Positions 35,504 to 47,701 of a stretch of DNA of 64,000 nt are shown piece by piece; position 1 is the first letter of the stretch; each line of letters opens with the position of its first letter. The position numbers were made by a program, and so were the translations under genes. Source of the DNA: Brachyhypopomus gauderio (taxonomy: Eukaryota; Chordata; Actinopteri; Gymnotiformes; Hypopomidae); contig NC_135225.1 of the NCBI RefSeq assembly GCF_052324685.1, positions 8,356,915 to 8,420,914 on the forward strand, read 5' to 3'. A model generated the notes under the pieces. The model was not told the origin of the DNA, searched no databases, and saw only the letters and a program-made list of their open reading frames with translations.

Positions 35504-37640
35504 TATTATTATTTTTCCCCCTGTAAAACGCATACTGCAGCCTAGACCGTAAGGCCCAGAAAGACCAAACTTGCCAGCAAGGTGCAGCAGGTGTGCAATG
35601 AGAGAAATAGAGACAGGGACCCACATTGGCCTGATGGTGGCGCTATAGCGCACCATTTTGCGTTTTGGTCCATATCTCCCAAACCGTAGGGCCTAGAAAC
35701 AAAATTCCACTTCTGATGGATTCCTTGGGTCAAGGCAAATAAAAAATAAATTTGAACCATTAAGCTCCGCCTACTTAGATTTTTTGCTAATTTGCATAAT
35801 ATGCAAAACCTACTTTTTTATACTAGTCCCTGGTTTTTTATCGGATCACCACAAGCTTGGTGTCAAAATATTCAGGAGAGTCTCATTATCAAAGTTGCTT
35901 AAAAACATTTTGAGATTTGCATACAGTTTGGTTGTCACATGTCAATCAATAGCTCCAAGGCGTGGCCAAATTTACTTAAACAGCCATATCTCAGCAACGC
36001 TTTGACCGATCTTCATAAAATTTTAACCGTTGTTAGGGCACATGACTACGAGGTCATACGTCAAAGCTGGCCACGATTGTCCAATAGGGGGCGCTATAAC
36101 ATGGGAAAAACTGTATCTCAGAAACCATAAGTCACATCAAGCCAAAACTTTACAGGCATCATCAGGGGCCCAAGTGATATCAAGACACACAATGATGACA
36201 TCATCACTCAAAAAACATGGCCGCCATGAGCCAATTAATTTTTATTTGAATTAATTGGCCATTTGACAGACTTACCATTGGCCAAACAACATGAAACCTC
36301 ACCACTGTGCATATCCCAGGACTATGTGTCATGCTGTGCAGTTTTAAAACATTTGGCCACTAGGTGGCGCTATTTGTGAAAATCATGCATAACTCCTCCA
36401 AATTTTCACTTAGGAACATGCAACTTGTTTCTTTTTATTCCTTGCAGTAGACCTGACAACTTTGCAATTACAAGTCCTATTAAAAAATGCATACTTTTGT
36501 CACATTCATCTATTGTTTGAAAATAGCTATTTACAAACTAGTCATAGGAATTTGATCCAATTATGGAAAAATTGCTATGAGCATAATCAGTAGACTCTGT
36601 AGGTAAAAACTGATTAAAAAAATGTTCGATTTTTATTTATCTGATTGGTCCATTTTCCCATTATATCATTGTGGCCATGCCATATATGACCTATATTGCT
36701 ATAACTCATAAACCATGTATGCAATCAACTCCCAATTTGAAAGGCTTTTATATCCTGAAGTCCTTGTGAGGTATGCCAAGTTTGGTTCAAATAGGCCGGT
36801 CGAGGGCGCTACAGTACCCAAAAACCTAAGAAAACATAAAAACTCATGCTGCAATCTTGTTATGCAGAATACAGACAAGTAATTGGTCTTGTATGATCCA
36901 GATCAATAAGTTCTATAACATTGCAATTGCATCTTATAACAAAAAGTGCACTGCCTGACCAGAAATGAACCTTTTAATTCACCAAAATGTCATATTGCAT
37001 TACTGAGATTAATGAGATATCAGTATGGTAGTACTTGGGATCCATCTAGTGGCCAAACATCGGAACGAACTGAAAACTATTTCTCACATGAAACACCACA
37101 CAAACACACACAAAGCTGATCTCAGCATGTGATTTAGTTCTGTGATCTGAATCATTTTGCCAATACACATTATTTTGATCCTTTTCGGCCTTTAGTGCCT
37201 CAACTGAATCTTTTTTTTTTACATAAAGTACACAGCCTGACCAGAAACGAACCTTTTAATTCAACAAAATATCCTATTTCATTACTGACATTAATGAGAT
37301 ATCAGTATGGTAGTACTTGGCCTCCATCTAGTGGCCATATTCTGACTGAAAACTATTGCTCAAATGAAATACCACACAAACACACACAAAGCTGATCTCA
37401 GCATGTAATTTAGTTCTGTGATCTGAATTATTTTGCCAATGCACATTATTTTGATCCTTTTAGCCCTTTAGTGCCCCAATTGAACCTTTTTTTGCACATT
37501 GATTTATTTGTGCATTTTTTCCACTCAAACAGCTTCTTTTTCACATTTAGGGTCTAAAGGACCTTTTGGGCCTCTGCCTATTGAGGCCAAGAAGCTTATT
37601 TGTGTGTGAACCCGCCAATTGCCGCTTGCGGCTATATTTA
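35504..37640 (+). repeat. Array unit D (type 2, with internal 3' duplication)
   Basis: Headless type-2 unit, longer than its neighbours because a ~280-bp 3' segment is present twice (starting near 36941 and 37219, each with 'gcctgaccagaaa' then a 'ctagtggcca' block). Confidence 0.9.
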
Positions 37641-39620
37641 TTAGGGTTCACACACGTAGTGTGGGAAACCTATTGTAATTGCTGAGATTTTTCTTATTAT
37701 TAGGGTTCACACACACAGTGTGGGAAACCTATTGTTATTGTCGGGTTTTTTCTTTCTTTCTTTCTTATTATTATTTTTCTACTGATAAAACGCATACTGC
37801 AGCCTAGACCGTAAGGCCCAGGGAGACCAAACTTGGCAGGATGGTGTAGTCTCTTTGCGAGACCGTGCTAAAGCACAGAGACCCACATTGGCCTGATGGT
37901 GGCGCTATAGCGCACCATTTTGCGTTTTGGTCCATATCTCCCAAACCGTAGGGCCTAGAAACAAAATTCCACTTCTGATGGATTCCTTGGCTCAAGACAA
38001 ACAAAAAAGCCTCAAGAACCATTAAGCTCCGCCTACTTAGATTTTTTGCTAATTTGCATAATATGCAAAACCTACTTTTTTATACTAGTCCCTGGTTTTT
38101 TATCGGATCACCACAACCTTGGTGTCAAAATATTCAGGAGAATCTCATTATCAAAGTTGCTTAAAAACATTTTGAGATTTGCATATAGTCTGGCTGTCAC
38201 ATGTCAATCAATAGCTCCGAGGCGTGGCCAAATTTACTTAAACAGCCATATCTCAGCAACGCTTTGACCGATCTTCATAAAATTTTAACAGTTGTTGGGG
38301 CACATGACTCCGAGGTCACAGGTCAAAGCTGGCCACGATTGTCCAATAGGGGGCGCTATAACATGGGAAAAACTGTTTCTCAGAAACCATTAGTCACATC
38401 AAGCCAAAACTTTACAGGCATCATCAGGGGCCCAAGTGATATCAAGACACACAATGATGACATCATGACTCAAAAAACATGGCCGCCATGAGCCAATTAA
38501 TTTTTATTTGAAATAATTGGCCATTTGACAGACTTACCATTGGCCAAACAACATGAAACCTCACCACTGTGCATATCTCAGGATTATGTGTCATGCTGTG
38601 CAGTTTTAAAACATATGGCCACTAGGTGGCGCTATTTGTGAAAATCATGCATAACTCCTCCAAATTTTCACTTAGGAACATGCAACTTGTTTCTTTTTAT
38701 TCCTTGCAGTAGACCTGACAACTTTGCTATTACAAGTCCTATTAAAAAATGCATACTTTTGTCACATTCATCTATTGTTTGAAAATAGCTATTTACAAAC
38801 TAGTCATAGGAATTTGATCCAATTATGGAAAAATTGCTATGAGCATAATCAGTAGACTCTGTAGGTAAAAACTGATTTAAAAAATGTTGGATTTTTATTT
38901 ATCTGATTGGTCCATTTTCCCATTATATCATTGTGGCCATGCCATATATGACCTATATTGCTATAACTCATAAACCATGTATGTAATCAACTCCCAATTT
39001 AAAAGGCTTTTTTATCCTGAAGTCCTTGTGAGGTACGCCAAGTTTGGTTCAAATTGGCCTGTCGGGGGCGCTACAGTACCCAAAAACCTAAGAAAACATA
39101 AAAACTCATGCTGCAATCTTGTTATGCAGAATACAGACAAGTAATTGGTCTTGTATGATCCAGATCAATAAGTTCAATAACATTGCAATTGCATCTTATA
39201 ACAAAAAGTGCACTGCCTGACCAGAAATGAACCTTTTAATTCACCAAAATGTCATATTGCATTACTGAGATTAATGAGATATCAGTATGGTAGTACTTGG
39301 GCTCCATCTAGTGGCCAAACATCGGAACGGACTGAAAACTATTTCTCACATGAAATACCACACAAACACACACACAAAGCTGATCTCAGCATGTGATTTA
39401 GTTCTGTGATTTGAATCATTTTGCCAATACAAATTATTTTGATCCTTTTGGGCCTTTAGTGCCCCAATTGAACATTTTTTTGCACATTGATTTATTTGTG
39501 CATTTTTTCCACTCAAACAGCTTCTTTTGGGTCTAAAGGACCTATTGGGTCTATTGCCTATTGAAGCCAAGTTGCCTATTCGTGTGTGAACCCGCCAATT
39601 GCCGCTTGCGGCTATATTTA
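37641..39620 (+). repeat. Array unit E (type 1)
   Basis: Begins with one extra head-only copy (37641-37702), then a full head with acacacacagtg in place of acacacgtagtg. Type-1 block present. Confidence 0.9.
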
Positions 39621-41760
39621 TTATTATTATTTTTCCCCCTGTAAAACGCATACTGCAGCCTAAACCGTAAGGCCCAGAAAGACCAAACTTGCCAGCAAGG
39701 TGCAGCAGGTGTGCAATGAGAGAAATAGAGACAGGGACCCACATTGGCCTGATGGTGGCGCTATAGCGCACCATTTTGCGTTTTGGCCCATATCTCCCAA
39801 ACCGTAGGGCCTAGAAACAAAATTCCACTTCTGATGGATTCCTTGGCTCAAGCCAAACAAAAAAGCCTCAAGAACCATTAAGCTCCGCCTACTTAGATTT
39901 TTTGCTAATTTGCATAATATGCAAAACCTACTTTTTTATACTAGTCCCTGGTTTTTCATCGGATCACCACAACCTTGGTGTCAAAATATTCAGGAGAATC
40001 TCATTATCAAAGTTGCTTAAAAACATTTTGAGATTTGCATACAGTCTGGTTGTCACATGTCAATCAATAGCTCCAAGGCGTGGCCAAATTTACTTAAACA
40101 GCCATATCTCAGCAACGCTTTGACCGATCTTCATAAAATTTTAACCGTTGTTAGGGCCCATGACTCCGAGGTCATACGTCAAAGCTGGCCACGATTGTCC
40201 AATAGGGGGCGCTATAACATGGGAAAAACTGTATCTCAGAAACCATTAGTCACATCAAGCCAAAACTTTACAGGCATCATCAGGGGCCCAAGTGATATCA
40301 AGACACACAATGATGACATCATCACTCAAAAAACATGGCCGCCATGAGCCAATTAATTTTTATTTGAATTAATTGGCCATTTGACAGACTTACCATTGGC
40401 CAAACAACATGAAACCTCACCACTGTGCATATCCCAGGACTATGTGTCATGCTGTGCAGTTTTAAAACATTTGGCCACTAGGTGGCGCTATTTGTGAAAA
40501 TCATGCATAACTCCTCCAAATTTTCACTTAGGAACAAGCAACTTGTTTCTTTTTATTCCTTGCAGTAAACCTGACAACTTTGCAATTACAAGTCCTATTA
40601 AAAAATGCATACTTTTGTCACATTCATCTATTGTTTGAAAATAGCTCTTTAAGAACTAGTCATAGGAATTTGATCCAATTATGGAAAAATTGCTATGAGC
40701 ATAATCAGTAGACTCTGTAGGTAAAAACTGAGTAAAAAAATGTTGGAGTTTTATTTATCTGATTGGTCCATTTTCCCATTATATCATTGTGACCATGCCA
40801 TATATGACCTATATTGCTATAACTCATAAACCATGTATGCAATCAACTCCCAATTTGAAAGGCTTTTATATCCTGAAGTCCTTGTGAGGTATGCCAAGTT
40901 TGGTTCAAATTGGCCTGTCGGGGGCGCTACAGTACCCAAAAACCTAAGAAAACATAAAAACTCATGCTGCAATCTTGTTATGCAGAATACAGACAAGTAA
41001 TTGGTCTTGTATGATCCAGATCAATAAGTTCTATAACATTGCAAATGCATCTTATAACAAAAAGTGCACTGCCTGACCAGAAATGAACCGTTTAATTCAC
41101 CAAAATGTCATATTGCATTACTGAGATTAATGAGATATTAGTATGGTAGTACTTGGGCTCCATCTAGTGGCCAAACATCGAAACGGACTGAAAACTATTT
41201 CTCACATGAAATACCACACAAACACACACACAAAGCTGATCTCAGCATGTGATTTAGTTCTGTGATCTAAATCATTTTGCCAATACAATTTATTTTGAAC
41301 CTTTTGTGTCTTTACTGCCTCAACTGAATCTTTTTTTTAAAATAAAGTACACTGCCTGACCAGAAATTAACCTTTAAGTCACCAAAATGTCCTATTTCAT
41401 TACTGAGATTAATGAGATATCAGTATGGTAGTACTTGGCCTCCATCTAGTGGCCATATTCCGGAACTGACTGAAAACTATTACATGAAACACCACACAAA
41501 CACACACAAAGCTGATCTCAGCATTGTGATTTAGTTCTGTGATCTGACTCAATTTCCCAATACACATTATTTTGATCCTTTTCGGCCTTTAGTGCCTCAA
41601 CTGAACCTTTTTTTGCACATTGATTTATTTGTGCATTTTTTTCCACTCAAATAGCTTCTTTTCACATTTAGGGTCTAAAGGACCTTTTGGGCCTCTGCCA
41701 ATTGAGGCCAAGAGGCCTATTCGTGTGTGAACCCGCCAATTGCCGCTTGCGGCTATATTT
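39621..41760 (+). repeat. Array unit F (type 2, with internal 3' duplication)
   Basis: Headless type-2 unit with the same kind of ~280-bp 3' duplication as unit D (starting near 41061 and 41346). Confidence 0.9.
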
Positions 41761-43728
41761 AGGGTTCACACACGTAGTGTGGGAAACCTATTGTTATTGT
41801 TAGGTTTTTTCTTCTTTCTTATTATTATTATTATTTTTCTCCGCATAAAACGCATACTGCAGCCTAAACCGTAAGGCGCAGGGAGACCAAACTTGGCAGA
41901 CTGGTGTAGTCTGTTTGCGGGACCGTGCTTAAGTACAGACACCCAAATTGGCCTCATGGTGGCGCTATAGCGCAGCATTTTGCGTTTGGATTCATATCTC
42001 CCACCCCGTAGGTCCTAGACACAAAATTCCACTTCAGGTGCATTCCTTGGCTCCAGACAAACAAAAAAGCCTCAAGAACCATTAAGCTCCGCCTACTTAG
42101 ATTTTTTGCTAATTTGCATAATATGCAAAACCTACTTTTTTATACTAGTCCCTGGTTTTTCATCTGATCACCACAATCTTGGTGTCAAAATATTCACAAG
42201 AATCTCATTATCAAGGAACATCAACAAAACTGTGACATTGGTATACCGTCTGGTTGTCACATGTCAATCAATAGCTCTGAGGCGTGGCCAAATTGACTTC
42301 AGCAGCTATATCTCAGCAATGCTTTGACCTATCTTTATGAAAATTTATCAGTTGTTAGGGCACATGACTTAGAGGTCACAGGTCAAAGCTGGCCACGATT
42401 GTCCAATAGGGGGCGCTATAACATGGGGAAATTTGTTTCTCAGAAACCATTAGTCACATCAAGCCCAAAATTTACAGGCATCATCAGGGGCCCAAGTGGT
42501 ATCAAGGCACACAATGATGACCTCATCACTCAAAAAACATGGCCGCCATGAGCCAATTAATTTTTATTTGAATTAATTGGCCATTTGACAGACTTACCAT
42601 TGGCCAATCAACATGAAACCTCATCACTGTACATATCCCAGGACTATGTGTCATACTGTGCAGTGTTGAAACATTTGGCCACTAGGTGGCGCTATTTGTG
42701 AAAATCATACATAACTCCTCCAAATTTTCACTTAGGAACATGCAACTTGTTTCATTTTATACCTTGCAGTAGACCTGACAACTTTGCTATTACAAGTCCT
42801 ATTAAAAAATGCATACTTTTGTCACATTCATCAATTGTTTGAAAATAGCTCTTTAAGAACTAGTCCTAGGAATTTGATCCAATGATGTCAAAAATGGCAT
42901 AAGCATAATCTGTAGACACTGTAGTTAACTAAATAAGGAAAAAATGTTGCATTTTTATTTGTCTGATTGGTCAATTTTTCCATTATATCCTTCTGGCCAT
43001 GCCATAAATGACCTTTATTGCTATAACTCATAAACCATGTAAGTGATCAACTCCCAATTTGAAAGGCTTTTATAGACTGAGGTCCTTGTGAGGTAGGCCA
43101 AGTTTGGTTCAAATTGGCCTGTCGGAGGCGCTACAGTACCCAAAAACCTGAGAAATCATAAAAACTCACGCAGCAATCTTGTTATGCAGAATACAGACAA
43201 GTAATGGGGCTTGTATGATTCAGATCAATGAGGTCTATAACATTGCAATTACATCTCATAACAAAAAGTGCACTGCCTGACCAGAAATGAACCTTTTAAT
43301 TCACCAAAATGTCATTGCATTACTGAGATTAATGAGATATCAGTATGATAGTACTTGGGCTCCATCTAGTGGCCAAACACCGAAACTGACTGAAAACAAT
43401 TGCTCACATGAAACACCACACAAACGCACACAAAGCTGATCTCAGCATGTGATTTAGTTCTGTGATCTGAATCATTTTGCCAATACACATTATTTTGATC
43501 CTTTTGGGCCTTTAGTGCCTCAGTTGAATTGAATGTTTTGTCACATTGATTTACTTATGCATTTTTTCCACTCAAACAGCTTCTATTCACTTTTGGGTCT
43601 AAAGGACCTACTGGGCTTCTTTTTGCCTATTGAGGCCAAGAGGCAAATTTGTTTGTCTAAAAGACCCTTTGGGCTTTTTTGCCTTTTTTTGTGTGAACCC
43701 GCCAATCGCCGCTTGCGGCTATATTTAT
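41761..43728 (+). repeat. Array unit G (type 1, divergent subtype)
   Basis: Full head; the closest relative of unit A by shared variants throughout its length. Confidence 0.9.
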
Positions 43729-45580
43729 TATTATTATTTTTCCCCCTGTAAAACGCATACTGCAGCCTAGACCGTAAGGCCCAGAAAGACCAAACTTGCC
43801 AGCAAGGTGCAGCAGGTGTGCAATGAGAGAAATAGAGACAGGGACCCACATTGGCCTGATGGTGGCGCTATAGCGCACCATTTTGCGTTTTGGTCCATAT
43901 CTCCCAAACCGTAGGGCCTAGAAACAAAATTCCACTTCTGATGGATTCCTTGGCTCAAGCCAAACAAAAAAGCCTCAAGAACCATTAAGCTCCGCCTACT
44001 TAGATTTTTTGCTAATTTGCATAATATGCAAAACCTACTTTTTTGTACTAGTCCCTGGTTTTTCATCCGATCACCACAACCTTGGTGTCAAAAGATTCAG
44101 AAGAATCTCCTTATCAAAGTTGCTTAAAAACATTTTGAGATTTGCATACAGTCTGGTTGTCACATGTCAATCAATAGCTCCAAGGCGTGGCCAAATTTAC
44201 TTAAACAGCCATATCTCAGCAACGCTTTGACGGATCTTCATAAAATTTTAACAGTTGTTAGGGCACATGACTCCGAGGTCATATGTCAAAGCTGGCCTCG
44301 ATTGTCCAATAGGGGGCGCTATAACATGGGAAAAACTGTATCTCAGAAACCATTAGTCACATCAAGCCAAAACTTTACAGGCATCATCAGGGGCCCAAGT
44401 GATATCAAGACACACAATGATGACATCATCACTCAAAAACCATGGCCGCCATGAGCCAATTAATTTTTATTTGAAATAATTGGCCATTTCACAGACTTAC
44501 CATTGGCCAAACAACATGAAACCTCACCACTGTGCATATCTCAGGACTATGTGTCATGCTGTGCAGTTTTAAAACATATGGCCACTAGGTGGCGCTATTT
44601 GTGAAAATCATGCATAACTCCTCCAAATTTTCACTTACGAACATGCAGCTTGTTTCATTTTATTCCTTGCAGTAGACCTGACAACTTTGCAATTACAAGT
44701 CCTATTAAAAAATGCATACTTTTGTCACATTCATCTATTGTTTGAAAATAGCTATTTACAAACTAGTCATAGGAATTTGATCCAATTATGGAAAAATTGC
44801 TATGATCATAATCAGTAGACTCTGTAGGTAAAAACTGAGTAAAAAAATGTTGGATTTTTATTTTTCTGATTGGTCCATTTTCCCATTATATCATTGTGGC
44901 CATGCCATATATGACCTATATTGCTATAACTCATAAACCATGTATGCAATCAATTCCCAATTTGAAAGGCTTTTATATCCTGAAGTCCTTGTGAGGTACG
45001 CCAAGTTTGGTTCAAATTGGCCTGTCGGGGGCGCTACAGTACCCAAAAACCTAAGAAAACATAAAAACTCGTGCTGCAATCTTGTTATGCAGAATACAGA
45101 CAAGTAATTGGTCTTGTATTGTCCAGATCAATAAGTTCTATAACATTGCAATTGCATCTTATAACAAAAAGTGCACTGCCTGACCAGAAATGAACCTTTT
45201 AATTCACCAAAATGTCATATTGCATTACTGAGATTATTGAGATATCAGTATGGTAGTACTTGGGCTCCATCTAGTGGCCAAACATCGGAACGGACTGAAA
45301 ACTATTTCTCACATGAAATACCACACACACACACAAAGCTGATCTCAGCATGTGATTTAGTTCTGTGATTTGAATCATTTTGCCAATACACATTATTTTG
45401 ATCCTTTTGGGCCTTTAGTGCCCCAATTGAACATTTTTTTGCACATTGATTTATTTGTGCATTTTTTCCACTCAAACAGCTTCTTTTGGGTCTAAAGGAC
45501 CTATTGGGTCTATTGCCTATTGAAGCCAAGTGGCCTATTCGTGTGTGAACCCGCCAATTGCCGCTTGCGGCTATATTTAT
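43729..45580 (+). repeat. Array unit H (type 2)
   Basis: Headless type-2 unit. Confidence 0.9.
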
Positions 45581-47431
45581 TATTATTTTTCTCCGCATAA
45601 AACGCATACTGCAGCCTAGACCGTAAGGCCCAGAGACACCAAACTTGGCAGAATGGTGTAGTCTCCTTGCGAGACCGTGTAAAAGCACAGAGACCCACAT
45701 TGGCCTGATGGTGGCGCTATAGCGCACCATTTTGCGTTTTGGTCCATATCTCCCAAACCGTAGGGCCTAGAAACAAAATTCCACTTCTGATGCATTCCTT
45801 GGCTCAAGCCAAACAAAAAAGCCTCAAGAACCATTAAGCTCCGCCTACTTAGATTTTTTGCTAATTTGCATAATATGTAAAACCTACTTTTTTATACTAG
45901 TCCCTGGTTTTTCATCGGATCACCACAACCTTGGTGTCAAAATATTCAGGAGAATCTCATTATCAAAGTTGCTTAAAAACATTTTGAGATTTGCATACAG
46001 TCTGGTTGTCACATGTCAATCAATAGCTCCAAGGCGTGGCCAAATTTACTTAAACAGCCATATCTCAGCAACGCTTTGACCGATCTTCATAAAATTTTAA
46101 CCGTTGTTAGAGCACATGACTACGAGGTCATACGTCAAAGCTGGCCACGATTGTCCAATAGGGGGCGCTATAACATGGGAAAAACTGTATCTCAGAAACC
46201 ATTAGTCACATCAAGCCAAAACTTTACAGGCATCATCAGGGGCCCAAGTGATATCAAGACACACAATGATGACATCATCACTCAAAAAACATGGCCGCCA
46301 TGAGCCAATTAATTTTTATTTGAATTAATTGGCCATTTGACAAACTTACCATTGGCCAAACAACATCAAACCTCACCACTTTGCATATCTCAGGACTATG
46401 TGTCATGCTGTGCAGTTTTGAAACATTTGGCCACTAGTTGGCGCTATTTGTGAAAATCATGCATAACTCCTCCAAATTTTCACTTAGGAACATGCAACTT
46501 GTTTCTTTTTATTCCTTGCAGTAGACCTGACAACTTTGCAATTACAAGTCCTATTAAAAAATGCATACTTTTGTCACATTCATCAATTGTTTGAAAATAG
46601 CTCTTTAAGAACTAGTCATAGGAATTTGATCCAATTATGGCAAAATTGCTATGAGCATAATCAATAGACTCTGTAGGTAAAAAGTGATTAAAAAAATTTT
46701 GGATTTTTATTTTTCTGATTGGTCCATTTTCCCATTATATCATTGTGGCCATGCCATATATGACCTATATTGCTATAACTCATAAACCATGTATGCAATC
46801 AACTCCCAATTTGAAAGGCTTTTATATCCTGAAGTCCTTGTGAGGCATGCCAAGTTTGGTTCAAATTGGCCTGTCGGGGGCGCTACAGTACCCAAAAACC
46901 TAAGAAAACATAAAAACTTATGCTGCAATCTTGTTATGCAGAATACAGACAAGTAATTGGTCTTGTATGATCCAGATCAATAAGTTCTATAACATTGCAA
47001 TTGCATCTTATAACAAAAAGTGCACTGCCTGACCAGAAATGAACCTTTTAATTCACCAAAATGTCATATTGCATTACTGAGATTAATGAGATATCAGTAT
47101 GGTAGTACTTGGGCTCCATCTAGTGGCCATACATTGAAACGAACTGAAAACTATTGCTCACATGAAACACCACACAAAAACACACACAAAGCTGATCTCA
47201 GCATGTGATTTAGTTCTGTGATTTGAATCATTTTGCCAATACACATTATTTTGATCCTTTTGGGCCTTTAGTGCCCCAATTGAACATTTTTTTGCACATT
47301 GATTTATTTGTGCATTTTTTCCACTCAAACAGCTTCTTTTGGGTCTAAAGGACCTATTGGGTCTATTGCCTATTGAAGCCAAGTGGCCTATTCGTGTGTG
47401 AACCCGCCAATTGCCGCTTGCGGCTATATTT
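45581..47431 (+). repeat. Array unit I (type 1), right edge of array
   Basis: Headless type-1 unit. The array ends in gccgcttgcggctatatttt and then passes into unique sequence. Confidence 0.9.
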
Positions 47432-47576
47432 TTAAGTTGAACCTTTACATTTAGCTTAAATCTTAAATAAAATGCATTAGCCCTCAGCTGTTATCTTTTT
47501 AAAACATCTCTGTACATCATCGTTTACATTATCTAATTGCATTTATCTGTTATGTTTACAGTGTCATAGAGAACAG

Positions 47577-47701
47577 TACTACCTCTCTTTTCCAACAGTG
47601 AGGACATTCTCAAAGATGAATCTCCAGATGTGTGGATCAGTATTATAGTAGTTGTCTTTTTGTGCATTAAGTATGTGCTAAGCAGGAAGCTGAAGAAGTA
47701 A
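47577..47701 (+). CDS. Candidate last exon of cep68 with a hydrophobic tail
   Basis: After the repeat array an open stretch reads E-D-I-L-K-D-E-S-P-D-V-W, then I-S-I-I-V-V-V-F-L-C-I-K-Y-V-L, then S-R-K-L-K-K and a stop at 47699-47701. It continues the cep68 frame from the donor at 29407 if the acceptor AG at 47575-47576 is used (724 codons with stop, 723 aa). The stronger-looking acceptor is at 47597-47598, after ctctcttttccaac, but it would need a different incoming phase and so an unseen exon or an alternative donor. A hydrophobic stretch of ~17 residues with a basic end resembles a tail anchor; I do not know this for CEP68. It could also be an exon of another transcript or a chance frame. 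Confidence 0.4.

Larger units (their letters stand above)
29762..47431 (+). repeat. 17.7-kb tandem array of nine ~2-kb non-coding units
   Basis: Nine head-to-tail copies, all plus-oriented. Boundaries by eye: A 29762-31730, B 31731-33648, C 33649-35503, D 35504-37640, E 37641-39620, F 39621-41760, G 41761-43728, H 43729-45580, I 45581-47431. A complete unit starts agggttcacacacgtagtgt and ends gtgtgtgaacccgccaattg followed by the hairpin gccgcttgcggc and 'tatattta'. Junctions are TTA/ATT runs; only A, B, E and G keep the 5' head. Copies are highly similar. Short open frames recur in register, but no transposase, reverse transcriptase or other domain is recognisable and the frames carry no start context or length. 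I do not assign a superfamily. Confidence 0.95.

Noticed and set aside
30107-46303. Recurring 60-140-codon open frames in the repeat array, e.g. those beginning M-L-I-C-I-I-C-K and M-S-I-N-S-S, in the same place in every unit
   Set aside because: They recur because the DNA units are near-identical copies. They overlap on both strands, have no domain signature, and differ by ordinary point changes without visible protection of protein sequence.
29600-47431. CRISPR-like array or other prokaryotic repeat system
   Set aside because: Units are ~2 kb and not short direct repeats with unique spacers, and the flanking genes are vertebrate with introns.
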